Part shown: positions 33,934 through 42,280 of the stretch, piece after piece
Layout: each line of letters starts with the position of its first letter
Position numbering within the stretch: position 1 is the stretch's first letter
Assembly: GCA_023433705.1 (NCBI GenBank)
Contig: JAEYUC010000024.1
Coordinates: 91,993 to 155,992 of the forward strand
Origin: Pseudomonadota bacterium
GTDB lineage: Bacteria; Pseudomonadota; Gammaproteobacteria; Steroidobacterales; Steroidobacteraceae
DNA length: 64,000 bases
Direction: 5' to 3'
Notes under the pieces: generated by a model
Database searches by the model: none
Told to the model about the DNA's origin: nothing
Seen by the model: only the letters and a program-made list of their open reading frames with translations
Position numbers and translations under genes: made by a program

Positions 33934-34005
33934 GCGGCGCGACGGCCGCACCAGACTCGATCTCGTCTCCGCTTATCCCGGATTTTCCGTGCCAGGCACC
34001 ATCTT
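33901..34005. repeat. 105-bp palindromic element, copy 1
   Basis: Arms of 37 nt (33901-33937 and 33969-34005) are reverse complements with a single mismatch, around a 31-nt spacer. The arms carry the core GGTGCCTGGCAC followed by an AAAATCCGGGATAAGCGG-type stretch. The left arm overlaps the end of the CDF gene and provides its stop; the right arm ends two bases from the cysB stop. Copy 2 is at 37764-37868 with the same total length. As RNA it would form a very long hairpin. Confidence 0.9.
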
Positions 34006-34007
34006 CG

Positions 34008-34985
34008 TCAGCGGAAGTAAGGGATCTTCACGCTGGCGAATTCGCGGTCCACGGCTTCCTGCGACTCGGCACGCTCCGCGGCCTGTACCTGTCGCGCGGT
34101 CAGGTGCGGCGCGAACATCTGCAGGAAGTCGTACATGTACCCGCGCAGCAGCACGCCGCGGCGGAATCCCGCCCAGGTCGTGTGCACCGGGAAGAGGTGC
34201 GAGGCATCGCGCACCTTGAGATCGGCATCCTCGGCGCCGTCGATCGCGACGTTCGCGATGATCCCGACGCCGAGGCCCTCGCGCACGTACTTCTTGATGA
34301 CGTCCGAGTCCCAGGCCGTCAGCGCCACGGTGGGCGTGAGGCCTTCGTCGGCGAACAACTCCATCAGCGACGACGGGCCGCTGAAGCTGAATGAATAGGT
34401 GATCAGCGGATATCGCGCCAGGTCGGCGAATGACGGCTTGCTCACGTCCGCGAGCGGATGGCCCTCCGGCACGATGATGGTCCGGTGCCAGCGATAGCAG
34501 GGCATGCGCACGAGTCCCGCGAACACCGGGCTCGAGCCGGTCGCGATCGCGAAATCGATGCGGTCTGTCGCCGCGAGATCCGCGATCTGCTCGGAATTAC
34601 CCTGGTGCAGGTGCAATCGCACCTTCGGATATTTTTCGCGGAACTGCTTGAGCACGGGTGGCAGCACGTAGCGTGCCTGCGTGTGCGTGGTCGCGATCGA
34701 CAACGCGCCCGCGTCGTCCTTGCGCAGGTCCGCCGCGAGCGCCTTGATGCTGCGCGCCTGGCGCACGATCTGCGAGGCGCGGTCGATGACCCTCGCGCCC
34801 GCATCGGTGGGTCGGATCAGCGCGCGGCCCTTGCGTTCGAAGAGCTGGAATCCCAGCTCGTCCTCGAGTTGCTTCAACTGTTTGCTGACGCCCGGTTGCG
34901 CGGCGTGCAGTGTGCGCGCGGCCTGCGTGATGTTGAGATCGTTTTCAGCCACGGCCACGAGGTATCGCAGCTGTATGAGCTTCAT
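34008..34985 (-). CDS. cysB: LysR-type regulator CysB
   Basis: Regulator of sulfur assimilation, 325 residues. The winged helix is MKLIQLRYLVAVAENDLNITQAARTLHAAQPGVSKQLKQLEDELG, the CysB/Cbl form. The effector domain contains TTHTQARYVLPP and LHLHQGNSEQIADL, which in CysB line the sulfate/acetylserine pocket. I used ATG 34985 rather than one eleven codons upstream. It sits downstream of a sulfate-binding protein gene and an OprO/P-like porin on the same strand, and the palindromic repeat abuts its stop. Confidence 0.92.
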   Translation of the reverse strand: MKLIQLRYLVAVAENDLNITQAARTLHAAQPGVSKQLKQLEDELGFQLFERKGRALIRPTDAGARVIDRASQIVRQARSIKALAADLRKDDAGALSIATTHTQARYVLPPVLKQFREKYPKVRLHLHQGNSEQIADLAATDRIDFAIATGSSPVFAGLVRMPCYRWHRTIIVPEGHPLADVSKPSFADLARYPLITYSFSFSGPSSLMELFADEGLTPTVALTAWDSDVIKKYVREGLGVGIIANVAIDGAEDADLKVRDASHLFPVHTTWAGFRRGVLLRGYMYDFLQMFAPHLTARQVQAAERAESQEAVDREFASVKIPYFR

Positions 34986-35153
34986 GGGGCGGAGAGTGTC
35001 CCTGGTCTGGTGGGCCATCGAAGACGATGAGGGCGAATTCGTCGAGGGGGCAATTCATTCCCCTCACCGTCTCCGCGGCCCGGATCGAGAGGGTACGCGG
35101 CGTCCTGCCGCGCACCCACTAACTAATCGTCATGCGTCCATGCCGGATCGGCA

Positions 35154-36173
35154 TCACTGCGAATAGATCTCGTCGAAGATGCCACCGTCGCCGAAGTGAA
35201 CCTTCTGCGCCTTGGCCCAGCCACCGAAGTCCTTGATGGCCACGAGTTCGAGCTTCGGGAACAGCTCCTGGTGTTTCGCGGCCACCTGCGGGTCGCGCGG
35301 GCGGTAGTAGTTGCGCGCCGCGATTTCCTGGCCTTCCGGCGTGTAAAGGTACTTGAGGTATTCCTCGGCCACCGTGCGGGTACCGCGGCGCAGGACCACC
35401 TTGTCGACCACCGCCACCGACGGCTCGGCGAGGATGCTGATCGACGGGATCACGATCTCGAACTTGCCGACGCCGAGTTCCTTGGTCGCGAGCCAGGCTT
35501 CGTTTTCCCACGAGATGAACACGTCGCCGATGTTGCGCTGGGCGAAGGTCGTGAGCGAGCCGCGCGCGCCCGTGTCGAGCACCGGCACGTTCTTGAAGAG
35601 CTTGCGCACGTACTCCTTGGCCGACGCGTCATTGCCTCCAGGCTGCCTGAGCGCCCAGGCCCACCCGGCCAGATAGTTCCAGCGCGCGCCGCCCGAGGTC
35701 TTCGGATTCGGCGTGACCACGCTTACGCCCGGCTTCACGAGGTCGCCCCAGTCCTTGATGTTCTTCGGGTTGCCCTTGCGGACCAGAAAAACAATAGTGG
35801 ATGTGTAGGGCGCCGAGTTGTTCGGCAGGCGCTCTTCCCAGTTGACGGGCAGAAGCTTGCCGTTCGTCGCGATCGCGTCGATGTCGCCCGCGAGCGCGAG
35901 CGTCACGACGTCGGCCGCGAGTCCGTCGATCACCGAGCGCGCCTGGCGGCCCGAGCCGCCGTGCGACTGCCGGACGGTCACGTTGTCGCCGGTCTTCTTC
36001 TTCCAGTACTCGGCGAACGCCTTGTTGAAGTCGACGTACAGCTCGCGCGTCGGGTCGTACGACACGTTGAGCAGGGTGACGTCGGCGGCCTGCGCCGCCG
36101 TGCCCGCGCCGCCGATGAACACCGCGCTTGCGATGGCAAGCAGCAGCCGGCGATTCCAGTTCGGTTGACTCAT
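35154..36173 (-). CDS. sbp: periplasmic sulfate-binding protein
   Basis: Second sulfate-binding protein, 339 residues, with a cleavable signal peptide (RRLLLAIASAVFIGGAGTAAQA) instead of the lipobox of the copy at 25278. Conserved segments include LLNVSYDPTRELYVDF, QSHGGSGRQARSVIDGLAADVV, NPKTSGGARWNYLAGWAWA and LDTGARGSLTTFAQR. ATG 36173 was preferred over one five codons upstream. No transporter genes are adjacent, so it probably feeds the CysATW importer at 18.9-22.4 kb. It lies 19 nt after the porin stop and 168 nt before cysB. Confidence 0.93.
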   Translation of the reverse strand: MSQPNWNRRLLLAIASAVFIGGAGTAAQAADVTLLNVSYDPTRELYVDFNKAFAEYWKKKTGDNVTVRQSHGGSGRQARSVIDGLAADVVTLALAGDIDAIATNGKLLPVNWEERLPNNSAPYTSTIVFLVRKGNPKNIKDWGDLVKPGVSVVTPNPKTSGGARWNYLAGWAWALRQPGGNDASAKEYVRKLFKNVPVLDTGARGSLTTFAQRNIGDVFISWENEAWLATKELGVGKFEIVIPSISILAEPSVAVVDKVVLRRGTRTVAEEYLKYLYTPEGQEIAARNYYRPRDPQVAAKHQELFPKLELVAIKDFGGWAKAQKVHFGDGGIFDEIYSQ

Positions 36174-36191
36174 GTCCTTGATCTCCAATGC

Positions 36192-37628
36192 TCAGAAGTT
36201 GATGGCGAAGCGCGAGAGCAACGCCTGTTCGTCGGGACGATCGCCGGTCGCGGCGCCGCCCTCGAACTCGGTCAATTCGTAGTTGATCGACAGCTTCACG
36301 GTGTTCCACGGATACCAGTTGAGGCCGACACCATAGGCCGTCGCCTTGCTGACCGCCGTCAGCGGATTCGCAAAGGAAGCCGCGCCGCCCGTGAAGGCGT
36401 CGTTATCGACGTCGAGCACGTGGTAACGCGCGACCAGTTCGAACGCACCGCTGCCATCCTTGCCGGGACGGTAGGTGCTCTTGGGCTTGAAGCCGCGGAA
36501 CGCCTGGTCTTCGCCCGTCAGGAACCACGCGAACTGTGCTTGCCACGCGGTGTTGGTCAACGAGTCCGAGCGGACCGTTCCGCCGACGTTGCGCGACACG
36601 TCCTGTTCCACCTGGGTCCATTCACCCAACAGGCTGAACTGGTTGTACGAGTAGTAGAACTGCGGAGCCAGGCGCACGCGCTCGCCGTCGGCGTACGTCG
36701 CGTTGTTGGGAGTGGTTCCGGTCGCGGTGTTCGACCGATAGGCGAAGATGCTCTGCTGGCCGGGCGAGCGGTAGCCCGGTAGATAGGTGCGGGTGGCCGC
36801 GCCATCCACGTCCTGCCAGGTCGCGCCGATGCCGAAGCCGAGGCCGCGCAGCGCGAAGCTGTCGGAGTTCAGGAACGGCTGCAGGAACACGCGCGCGGCG
36901 AAGTCGCCGGCGGTGTCGGATTCGAAGTCCGGGGTCGGCAGGCTGTCGCTGCTGCCGCCGTCCGTCACGCCGTTGAAGTAGCCGAGCTGGTAGCTGACGG
37001 CGCTGCCGGCGACCTCGCCGGAAAGCTGCACGCCCAGATCACGGTTCGGCACGAGGCTGGTCGGAAGGCCGCGCTCGATGAAGCGGAGGTCGGCGCCGCT
37101 CTGCAGGCGTTCGAGACCGACCGGCGCCTTGAACTTGCCGAGCGTCACGGCGGCGGCGGGATTGAAGCGCGCGGCGACGTAGGCGTCGATGATCACGCTC
37201 TTGCCACCACCGAAGTCCGGCGTGAAGCGATAGTCGTAGATGTTGCCGAACGTGCCCTCGATGGTCGGTCGCACGCGGCGCAGGAGGAACGTATCGGCGG
37301 TCTCCGGCACGGAATCGCCACCGTAGGCGCGATAGTCGGCATGCAGCGTGCCGCGGATGCGAACGAAGTTCGCCCCGTCCGCCGAGCTGATCCGGAACTG
37401 CGTGGCGTTGGCGGTGACCTTCGGCGCGCTGCTCGCGGCAGACTTCGCGGCTTCTTCGCTGAGCTCCAGCTTGCGCTCGAGGATCGCCAGGCGCTGCTTC
37501 TGATCTTCTATTTCGCGTCGCAGGTCGTTATCGGCGCTCGAGGCGTCCGGCGCCTGCGCCAGCGCGACTCCCGCAAAAGGCAGCAGCGCCGCAATGGAGG
37601 CTTGCGCTGCCGCTCGTCTGATTTTCAC
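36192..37628 (-). CDS. OprO/OprP-like outer-membrane porin
   Basis: A 478-residue beta-barrel porin of the phosphate-selective porin O/P family, with a signal peptide (1-24), a coiled-coil stretch (about 32-62, LRREIEDQKQRLAILERKLELSEEAAK) that probably forms a trimeric stalk, and barrel strands ending in the aromatic ALLSRFAINF. FLLRRVRPTIEGTFGNIYDYRFTPDFG is a family hallmark. It is immediately upstream of the sulfate-binding gene and cysB, so sulfate or another oxyanion is a likelier cargo than phosphate; that is inferred from context. Confidence 0.87.
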   Translation of the reverse strand: MKIRRAAAQASIAALLPFAGVALAQAPDASSADNDLRREIEDQKQRLAILERKLELSEEAAKSAASSAPKVTANATQFRISSADGANFVRIRGTLHADYRAYGGDSVPETADTFLLRRVRPTIEGTFGNIYDYRFTPDFGGGKSVIIDAYVAARFNPAAAVTLGKFKAPVGLERLQSGADLRFIERGLPTSLVPNRDLGVQLSGEVAGSAVSYQLGYFNGVTDGGSSDSLPTPDFESDTAGDFAARVFLQPFLNSDSFALRGLGFGIGATWQDVDGAATRTYLPGYRSPGQQSIFAYRSNTATGTTPNNATYADGERVRLAPQFYYSYNQFSLLGEWTQVEQDVSRNVGGTVRSDSLTNTAWQAQFAWFLTGEDQAFRGFKPKSTYRPGKDGSGAFELVARYHVLDVDNDAFTGGAASFANPLTAVSKATAYGVGLNWYPWNTVKLSINYELTEFEGGAATGDRPDEQALLSRFAINF

Positions 37629-37763
37629 TCTCGTTCTCCTGGTTTCGTGTGTGCCACAAGGCCAGGAAAGCGTAGAAAGGCGGGGGTAACGGGGTCAGTC
37701 GTGTCGCGGTGACGCGGCGGTTACGGCCGCGAACTTGTGGTTATAGCCTTATAAGCGGTGCCG

Positions 37764-37868
37764 AAGACGGTGCCTGGCACGGAAAATCCGGGATAAGCGG
37801 AGACGCGGTCGGGCCTTGTTCGGAGATCGCGCCGCTTATCCCGGATTTTCCGTGCCAGGCACCATCTT
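37764..37868. repeat. 105-bp palindromic element, copy 2
   Basis: Same 37-nt arms as copy 1 (37764-37800 and 37832-37868) around a 31-nt spacer. The spacer resembles that of copy 1 only when read on the opposite strand, at roughly two thirds of positions. The right arm ends three bases from the stop of a small minus-strand gene. The rest of the 37629-37871 gap, upstream of the porin, holds no other feature I can see. Confidence 0.9.
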
Positions 37869-37871
37869 CCT

Positions 37872-38162
37872 TCACCTGTCCCGGAGCGATTCCGCATAGT
37901 TCGCCAGCAACCGTGCCGTGCGGCCGTTGTCGCCCATCGGTACGACGCTGCCGCCCGCGCCGAGCGCGGCGAACAGTAGTTTGAGATCGTTGACCAGCGA
38001 CAGGCGTAGGGGGCGATCGTCGTTTGCGGCCTCCCGCGCGGAAAGGTTCATGGACGCCTCGACGTCCAGGTCCTCCAGGGGGACCGGGTTGCCGGCAAAC
38101 GGCGACAGTCTCGCCCCGAGGCGGGCCTCGACGGTGCCGGGAATGCAGTTGCGGGTGCTCAT
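37872..38162 (-). CDS. small hypothetical protein
   Basis: A possible 96-residue cytosolic protein, not recognised. It has no signal peptide, is rich in Leu, Ala and Arg, and contains LSLVNDLKLLFAALGAGGSVVPMGDNGRTARLLANYAESL, which looks like two amphipathic helices around a glycine turn. It is divergent from the LysR gene at 38262. A palindromic repeat abuts its stop, as at other genuine gene ends in this window, which supports it being real. Confidence 0.5.
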   Translation of the reverse strand: MSTRNCIPGTVEARLGARLSPFAGNPVPLEDLDVEASMNLSAREAANDDRPLRLSLVNDLKLLFAALGAGGSVVPMGDNGRTARLLANYAESLRDR

Positions 38163-38261
38163 TTGAATGTCTCCATCGGCGAAGTTGCCATGGGCACAAT
38201 CTGAGCTAGAGTGCCCGGACGAACAAACGCGCTATCTGAAGCGCCCATAAGGAAATCTGAC

Positions 38262-39221
38262 GTGTCGACCGCTTATGCCCGGCTGCCGTTGAACGCACTG
38301 CGCGTATTCGAGGCGGTGGCCTCCCGCCTGTCGTTTGCCGATGCCGCGGAGGCTCTGCACGTGACGCCCGCGGCGGTCAGCCAGCAGGTCAAGTCGCTAG
38401 AGGACTATCTGCAGGTGCAGCTCTTCAAGCGATCGGGCCGGCGCATCGAACTGACACCCGAAGGCCAGCAGCTGCTGCCCGGCGTGCGCCGCGGACTCGA
38501 CGAGCTCGAGGCCTCGATGCAGCACCTCAAGCAGCATCGCGCCGAAGGTCCGCTGCAGGTCACATTATTGTCATCGTTCCTGCAACGCTGGCTGCTGCCC
38601 CGCATCGGCAGCTTCAACGCGCTCGATACGGGCGTGGAATTGCGCTTCCATACCGGCCGGGATCCGGTCGACTTCTCGCGCTCCGAAATGCACGTGGCCA
38701 TCCGCATGGGCCTGGGCCGCTGGTCCGGCCTGTACGTGGAGAAGCTGCTCGACGAGTGGGTCATCCCGATCGCCTCTCCGGCGCTGCTCGCCAAATACGG
38801 GCCGGTTCCCCGCGGCCAGGACCTGCAGAATTTTCCGTTGCTGGGCAGTGACGACGAGCCCTGGCAGGCGTGGATAGAGAAGGGCCAGGAAGGGAGTTGG
38901 TTGGCGCGCGCGCCCATCATCGACGACTCCGCCGGCGTCATCGCGGCGGCGGAAGAGGGTATCGGCTTCGCGCTCGCCCGGTGGTCGCTGGTGCAGCGCT
39001 CCCTGGAGCAGGGGCGCGTGGTGTTGGCCGGCGACGCGATGCTGCCGTTCCGCTTCTCTTACTTCTTCGTGTGTCCCGAGCCCTACCTCGTCATGCCCAA
39101 GGTGCGACGCTTCCGCGACTGGATCTTCGACATGGCCAAATCCTTCCCCAAGCCGCATTCGCTGTTCGAGAAAAAGGCGGGCCCGATCAAGGGACAGATC
39201 AAGGACAAGAAGAGCGCCTGA
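38262..39221 (+). CDS. LysR-type transcriptional regulator, GcvA-like
   Basis: A 319-residue LysR regulator. The helix-turn-helix LPLNALRVFEAVASRLSFADAAEALHVTPAAVSQQVKSLEDYL matches the GcvA branch, and the effector-binding domain contains DFSRSEMHVAIRMGLGRW, also typical. GTG at 38262 is chosen because AAGGAAA lies a few bases upstream; a longer GTG start at 38211 is possible. The C-terminus is Lys-rich. It is divergent from a small hypothetical gene, and no metabolic target is adjacent. Confidence 0.87.
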   Translation: MSTAYARLPLNALRVFEAVASRLSFADAAEALHVTPAAVSQQVKSLEDYLQVQLFKRSGRRIELTPEGQQLLPGVRRGLDELEASMQHLKQHRAEGPLQVTLLSSFLQRWLLPRIGSFNALDTGVELRFHTGRDPVDFSRSEMHVAIRMGLGRWSGLYVEKLLDEWVIPIASPALLAKYGPVPRGQDLQNFPLLGSDDEPWQAWIEKGQEGSWLARAPIIDDSAGVIAAAEEGIGFALARWSLVQRSLEQGRVVLAGDAMLPFRFSYFFVCPEPYLVMPKVRRFRDWIFDMAKSFPKPHSLFEKKAGPIKGQIKDKKSA

Positions 39222-39326
39222 GGCGCTTAAGTTTTCCTGATACCGGATTCACACACGCCGTTTGTTGATTCGCGCGGCGGCGAGCAGCATGCGCACATGT
39301 TCTTCACTCTTTCGGAGTAACCGACA

Positions 39327-39443
39327 TGTGCATCGAGAAGATAGTTAGAAACGTCAGCTTCGGGCTGGCGGCTTTCGGGGTGGTGGCGGCGCTCGCGGCC
39401 ACCATCGAGTACCTCCCCGTCGTCAATGCGCTGGCACGTTGAA
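39327..39443 (+). CDS. small membrane protein, 38 residues
   Basis: A short open frame preceded by GGAG eight bases before the ATG. It encodes a basic/polar start (MCIEKIVRNVSF), one hydrophobic helix (GLAAFGVVAALAATI) and a short tail. It overlaps the end of the convergent modC gene by 21 nt. The good ribosome-binding site and single helix fit a small inner-membrane protein, but nothing else confirms expression. Confidence 0.4.
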
Positions 39444-40523
39444 GACGTGCCCGCGCAGGGAGACCGCCTTTATGAGCGCCCAGACCTGCATGCCCGCCGC
39501 GATCCCGAGTTCCTGCGCCGCGCCCGCGGTGATGCGCGCGAGCAGCGTCGCCGCGCGGCCGATGTCGAGCTCGACGAGCACGGCGCGGCCGACGTCCGGC
39601 GCGACCGATACGACGCGCGCGGACACGGCATTGCGCACCGACAGCCCTCTGGGCGATTCGGTCGCGAGCATGACGTCGCGCGCCAGGACCTGGATCTGGA
39701 TCCGCTGACCGACCACGGCCGCTTCATGTTCCACATTGAGCAACACATCGCCGATACGGATCTGCGCGAGACCACCGCCGTTGATCTTTTCGACGACGCC
39801 CGCGACCACCGCGCCGACCGCGTCCGGACCTACGATGGCGCGCAGCGCCGGGTCGCGGCTCACCGTCGCGAGATCGCCGTGCGCGAGCACGCGACCCGCG
39901 TCGAGCAATACGACCCGTGTCGCGAGCCTCAGGACCTCATCGAACTGATGGCTCACGTAGACGATCGGTATGGCGAAACCGTCGCGCAGCCGTTCGAGCC
40001 ATGGCAGAACCTCTTCGCGCCGCGCGGCATCGAGCGAAGCCAGCGGTTCGTCGAGCAGCAGCAGCCGCGGCTGGCGCAGCAGCGCGCGGCCTAGCGACAC
40101 ACGCTGTTTCTCGCCGCCGGACAATTCATGCGCGCGACGCTCGAGCAATGTGTCGAGCCCCAGTAGCTGGACCACGTCGTCGAAGCGGATCGGCCGCGGC
40201 GCGGTTCGGGGCAGCCGCTTCAATCCGTATTCGAGATTGCCGCGCACCTCGAGGTGCGGGAACAGCCGCGCGTCCTGGAACACGACGCCGATCCGGCGAT
40301 GACGTGCGTCCATGTCGATGCCGCGGGCCGTGTCGAACAGCACGTCGTCGTCGACCTGCACGCGTCCCGCATCGGGCGACAGCAGCCCGGCGATCAGCGA
40401 GATGGCGGTCGATTTGCCGCAGCCCGAGCGGCCGAACAACGCGGTGACGCCGGGCGTCGGCGCGCTGAATTCCATGTCGAGGCGGAAATCGCCGCGGCGC
40501 TTCGCGAGTCGAACCGTGAGCAT
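39423..40523 (-). CDS. modC: molybdate ABC transporter ATP-binding protein ModC
   Basis: A 366-residue ATPase. Walker A is FGRSGCGKST, the ABC signature LSGGEKQRVSLGRALL, Walker B LLLLDEPLASLD and H-loop VYVSHQFDEV. The C-terminal part (about 290-355) is a molybdate-binding mop/TOBE domain (LSVRNAVSARVVSV, VELDIGRAATLLARITAGAAQELGI), which distinguishes ModC from other importer ATPases. It starts one base into the stop of modB (TGATG), so the pair is coupled. Confidence 0.93.
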   Translation of the reverse strand: MLTVRLAKRRGDFRLDMEFSAPTPGVTALFGRSGCGKSTAISLIAGLLSPDAGRVQVDDDVLFDTARGIDMDARHRRIGVVFQDARLFPHLEVRGNLEYGLKRLPRTAPRPIRFDDVVQLLGLDTLLERRAHELSGGEKQRVSLGRALLRQPRLLLLDEPLASLDAARREEVLPWLERLRDGFAIPIVYVSHQFDEVLRLATRVVLLDAGRVLAHGDLATVSRDPALRAIVGPDAVGAVVAGVVEKINGGGLAQIRIGDVLLNVEHEAAVVGQRIQIQVLARDVMLATESPRGLSVRNAVSARVVSVAPDVGRAVLVELDIGRAATLLARITAGAAQELGIAAGMQVWALIKAVSLRGHVFNVPAH

Positions 40524-41212
40524 CAGGCGTGCCCGAGCCGCCGGCGCAGGCGCCGCGCGATGAACTCCGAGGCGAGCAGGCCCGCGAGTCCGAGCGAAAA
40601 CGAGATCAGCGCGAGCCGCGCCGCGAGCGCGTCACCGTCGGGAGTCTGCAGAGCCGTGTACAGCGCGAGCGGCAGCGTGCGCGTCTCACCCGGGATGTTG
40701 GACGCGAACGTGATCACCGCGCCGAACTCTCCGAGACCCGCGGCGAATGCGATGATGGCGCCGGCGAGGATGCCGGGCGCGATCAAGGGCAGGGTGACCG
40801 AGAAGAACCGGTCGACGGGCCCCGCGCCGAGCGTGCGCGCGGCGTCTTCGAGTCCGCGATCGACCGTCTCGAGCGAGATGCGGATCGAGCGCACCACGAG
40901 CGGAAAAGACATCACGGCCGTGGCGAGTGCGGCGCCCGTTCCCGAGAAGGCGAGCTGGATGCCGAAGTTCTCGTTCAGCCATCCGCCGATGGGACCACGC
41001 ACGCCGAACAACACGAGAAGTAGATAGCCCACGACCACCGGCGGCAACACCAGCGGCAGGTGCACGAATGCGTCGAACAGCGTACGCCCCGCGAACCGCG
41101 TCCGCGTGAGCAGCCACGCGACCAGCACGGCGAGCGGAAGATTGAAGGCGACGCTGCGCGCCGCGACGGACAGGCTCAGTGTGAGGGCTTCGGTTTCCGC
41201 GGGGGACAACAT
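40523..41212 (-). CDS. modB: molybdate ABC transporter permease ModB
   Basis: A 229-residue permease with five or six helices. Typical ModB features are SLSVAARSVAFNLPLAVLVAWLL near the N-terminus, the EAA loop LEDAARTLGAGPVDRFFSVTLPLIAPG, and AGLGEFGAVITFASNIPGETRTLPLALY. It lies 34 nt after the corA stop on the same strand and is fused by overlap to modC. No modA gene is found anywhere in the window, so the binding protein must come from elsewhere. Confidence 0.93.
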   Translation of the reverse strand: MLSPAETEALTLSLSVAARSVAFNLPLAVLVAWLLTRTRFAGRTLFDAFVHLPLVLPPVVVGYLLLVLFGVRGPIGGWLNENFGIQLAFSGTGAALATAVMSFPLVVRSIRISLETVDRGLEDAARTLGAGPVDRFFSVTLPLIAPGILAGAIIAFAAGLGEFGAVITFASNIPGETRTLPLALYTALQTPDGDALAARLALISFSLGLAGLLASEFIARRLRRRLGHA

Positions 41213-41246
41213 CGCGCGCAGTATACCGCCGGATATTGCGCCGCCC

Positions 41247-42218
41247 TCACAACCATTTTGCCTTGCGCAAGCGGAAGAAGATGTACAGGTCCACGCCGAT
41301 CATCGCGGCGATGGCCGCGAAGTAGCCGTACTTCCACGACAGCTCCGGCATGTGCTGGAAGTTCATGCCGTAGATGCCTGCGATCAGAGTCGGCACGCCG
41401 ATCAGCGCGGCGTAGGCCGCCAGGCGTTTCATGGTCTCGTTCTCCTGCAGCGAGACCATCGAGAGGTTCACCGAGATCGCGGTGACGACCGAGTCGCGGA
41501 TGGATTCGATCGCCGTGTTGAGACGCAGCAGGTGGTCGTAGATGTCGCGGAAGTACTCGCGCAGATCCGCGCACAGCGCCGGCACGCGCGCGCCGGACAG
41601 GTTGGAAATGGCCTCGAGCAGCGGGCCCACCGCGTGTTTGACCGTGGTCAGGCGATTCTTGAGTTCGTAGAGCGCCTCGATGTTGGCGCGCGGCGAGCTG
41701 TCCGCGAGGAACAGGCGTTCCTCGACCTGGTCGAGCTCCTCCTCGAGCCGATCGAGCAGCGGGAAATAGCGGTCCACCACCGCGTCGATCAGCGCATAGA
41801 GCACGAATCCGGAACCGATGCGCAGCAGGTCGGGCTCGCGCTCGCAGCGCGCGCGCACGTCCTGGAATCCACGCTCGGTCTGGCTGCGCACGGTCAGGAT
41901 GTAGTTGCGGCCCGCGAACACGGCCACCTCGCCGGTGCGCAGCTCGTTGTCATCGCCGGGTTCCACCACGTGCAGCACCGCGAACAGCGAGTCGCCGTAG
42001 TCCTCGATCTTGGGGCGCTGGTGACCGTGGCGGGCGTCCTCGACCGCGAGGGAATGGAGGCCGAACTGTGCCTGCATCAGCGCGAGCGTGTCGGCATCCG
42101 GGTCGCGCAACGCGACCCACACCAGGATGCCCGGCTGGTTCACGTAGTTGCGGATCTCCTCGGCGGGGATGTCGGCGAGTTTCTTGCCGTCCTTGTATGC
42201 GACGCAGCTGATCAGCAT
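41247..42218 (-). CDS. corA: CorA-type magnesium/cobalt channel
   Basis: A 323-residue CorA family ion channel. A large N-terminal cytosolic domain (about 1-255) with a long helix is followed by two membrane helices; the first ends in the selectivity motif YGMNF (GVPTLIAGIYGMNFQHMPEL), and the protein ends with the basic cluster RLRKAKWL. It lies between the Kef-type antiporter and modB genes, all on the same strand with gaps of 62 and 34 nt, so one transcript is possible. Confidence 0.93.
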   Translation of the reverse strand: MLISCVAYKDGKKLADIPAEEIRNYVNQPGILVWVALRDPDADTLALMQAQFGLHSLAVEDARHGHQRPKIEDYGDSLFAVLHVVEPGDDNELRTGEVAVFAGRNYILTVRSQTERGFQDVRARCEREPDLLRIGSGFVLYALIDAVVDRYFPLLDRLEEELDQVEERLFLADSSPRANIEALYELKNRLTTVKHAVGPLLEAISNLSGARVPALCADLREYFRDIYDHLLRLNTAIESIRDSVVTAISVNLSMVSLQENETMKRLAAYAALIGVPTLIAGIYGMNFQHMPELSWKYGYFAAIAAMIGVDLYIFFRLRKAKWL

Positions 42219-42280
42219 GGTGGGCGTATCCCTTCGTTCAAACTACCGTTTTCGGCGACGTCCTCTTGATACGGACAGTA

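Noticed and set aside
33901..37868. Reading the two 105-bp palindromes as ends of one insertion sequence or composite transposon
   Set aside because: The DNA between them encodes ordinary sulfur genes, there is no transposase, and no target-site duplication could be seen beside either copy.
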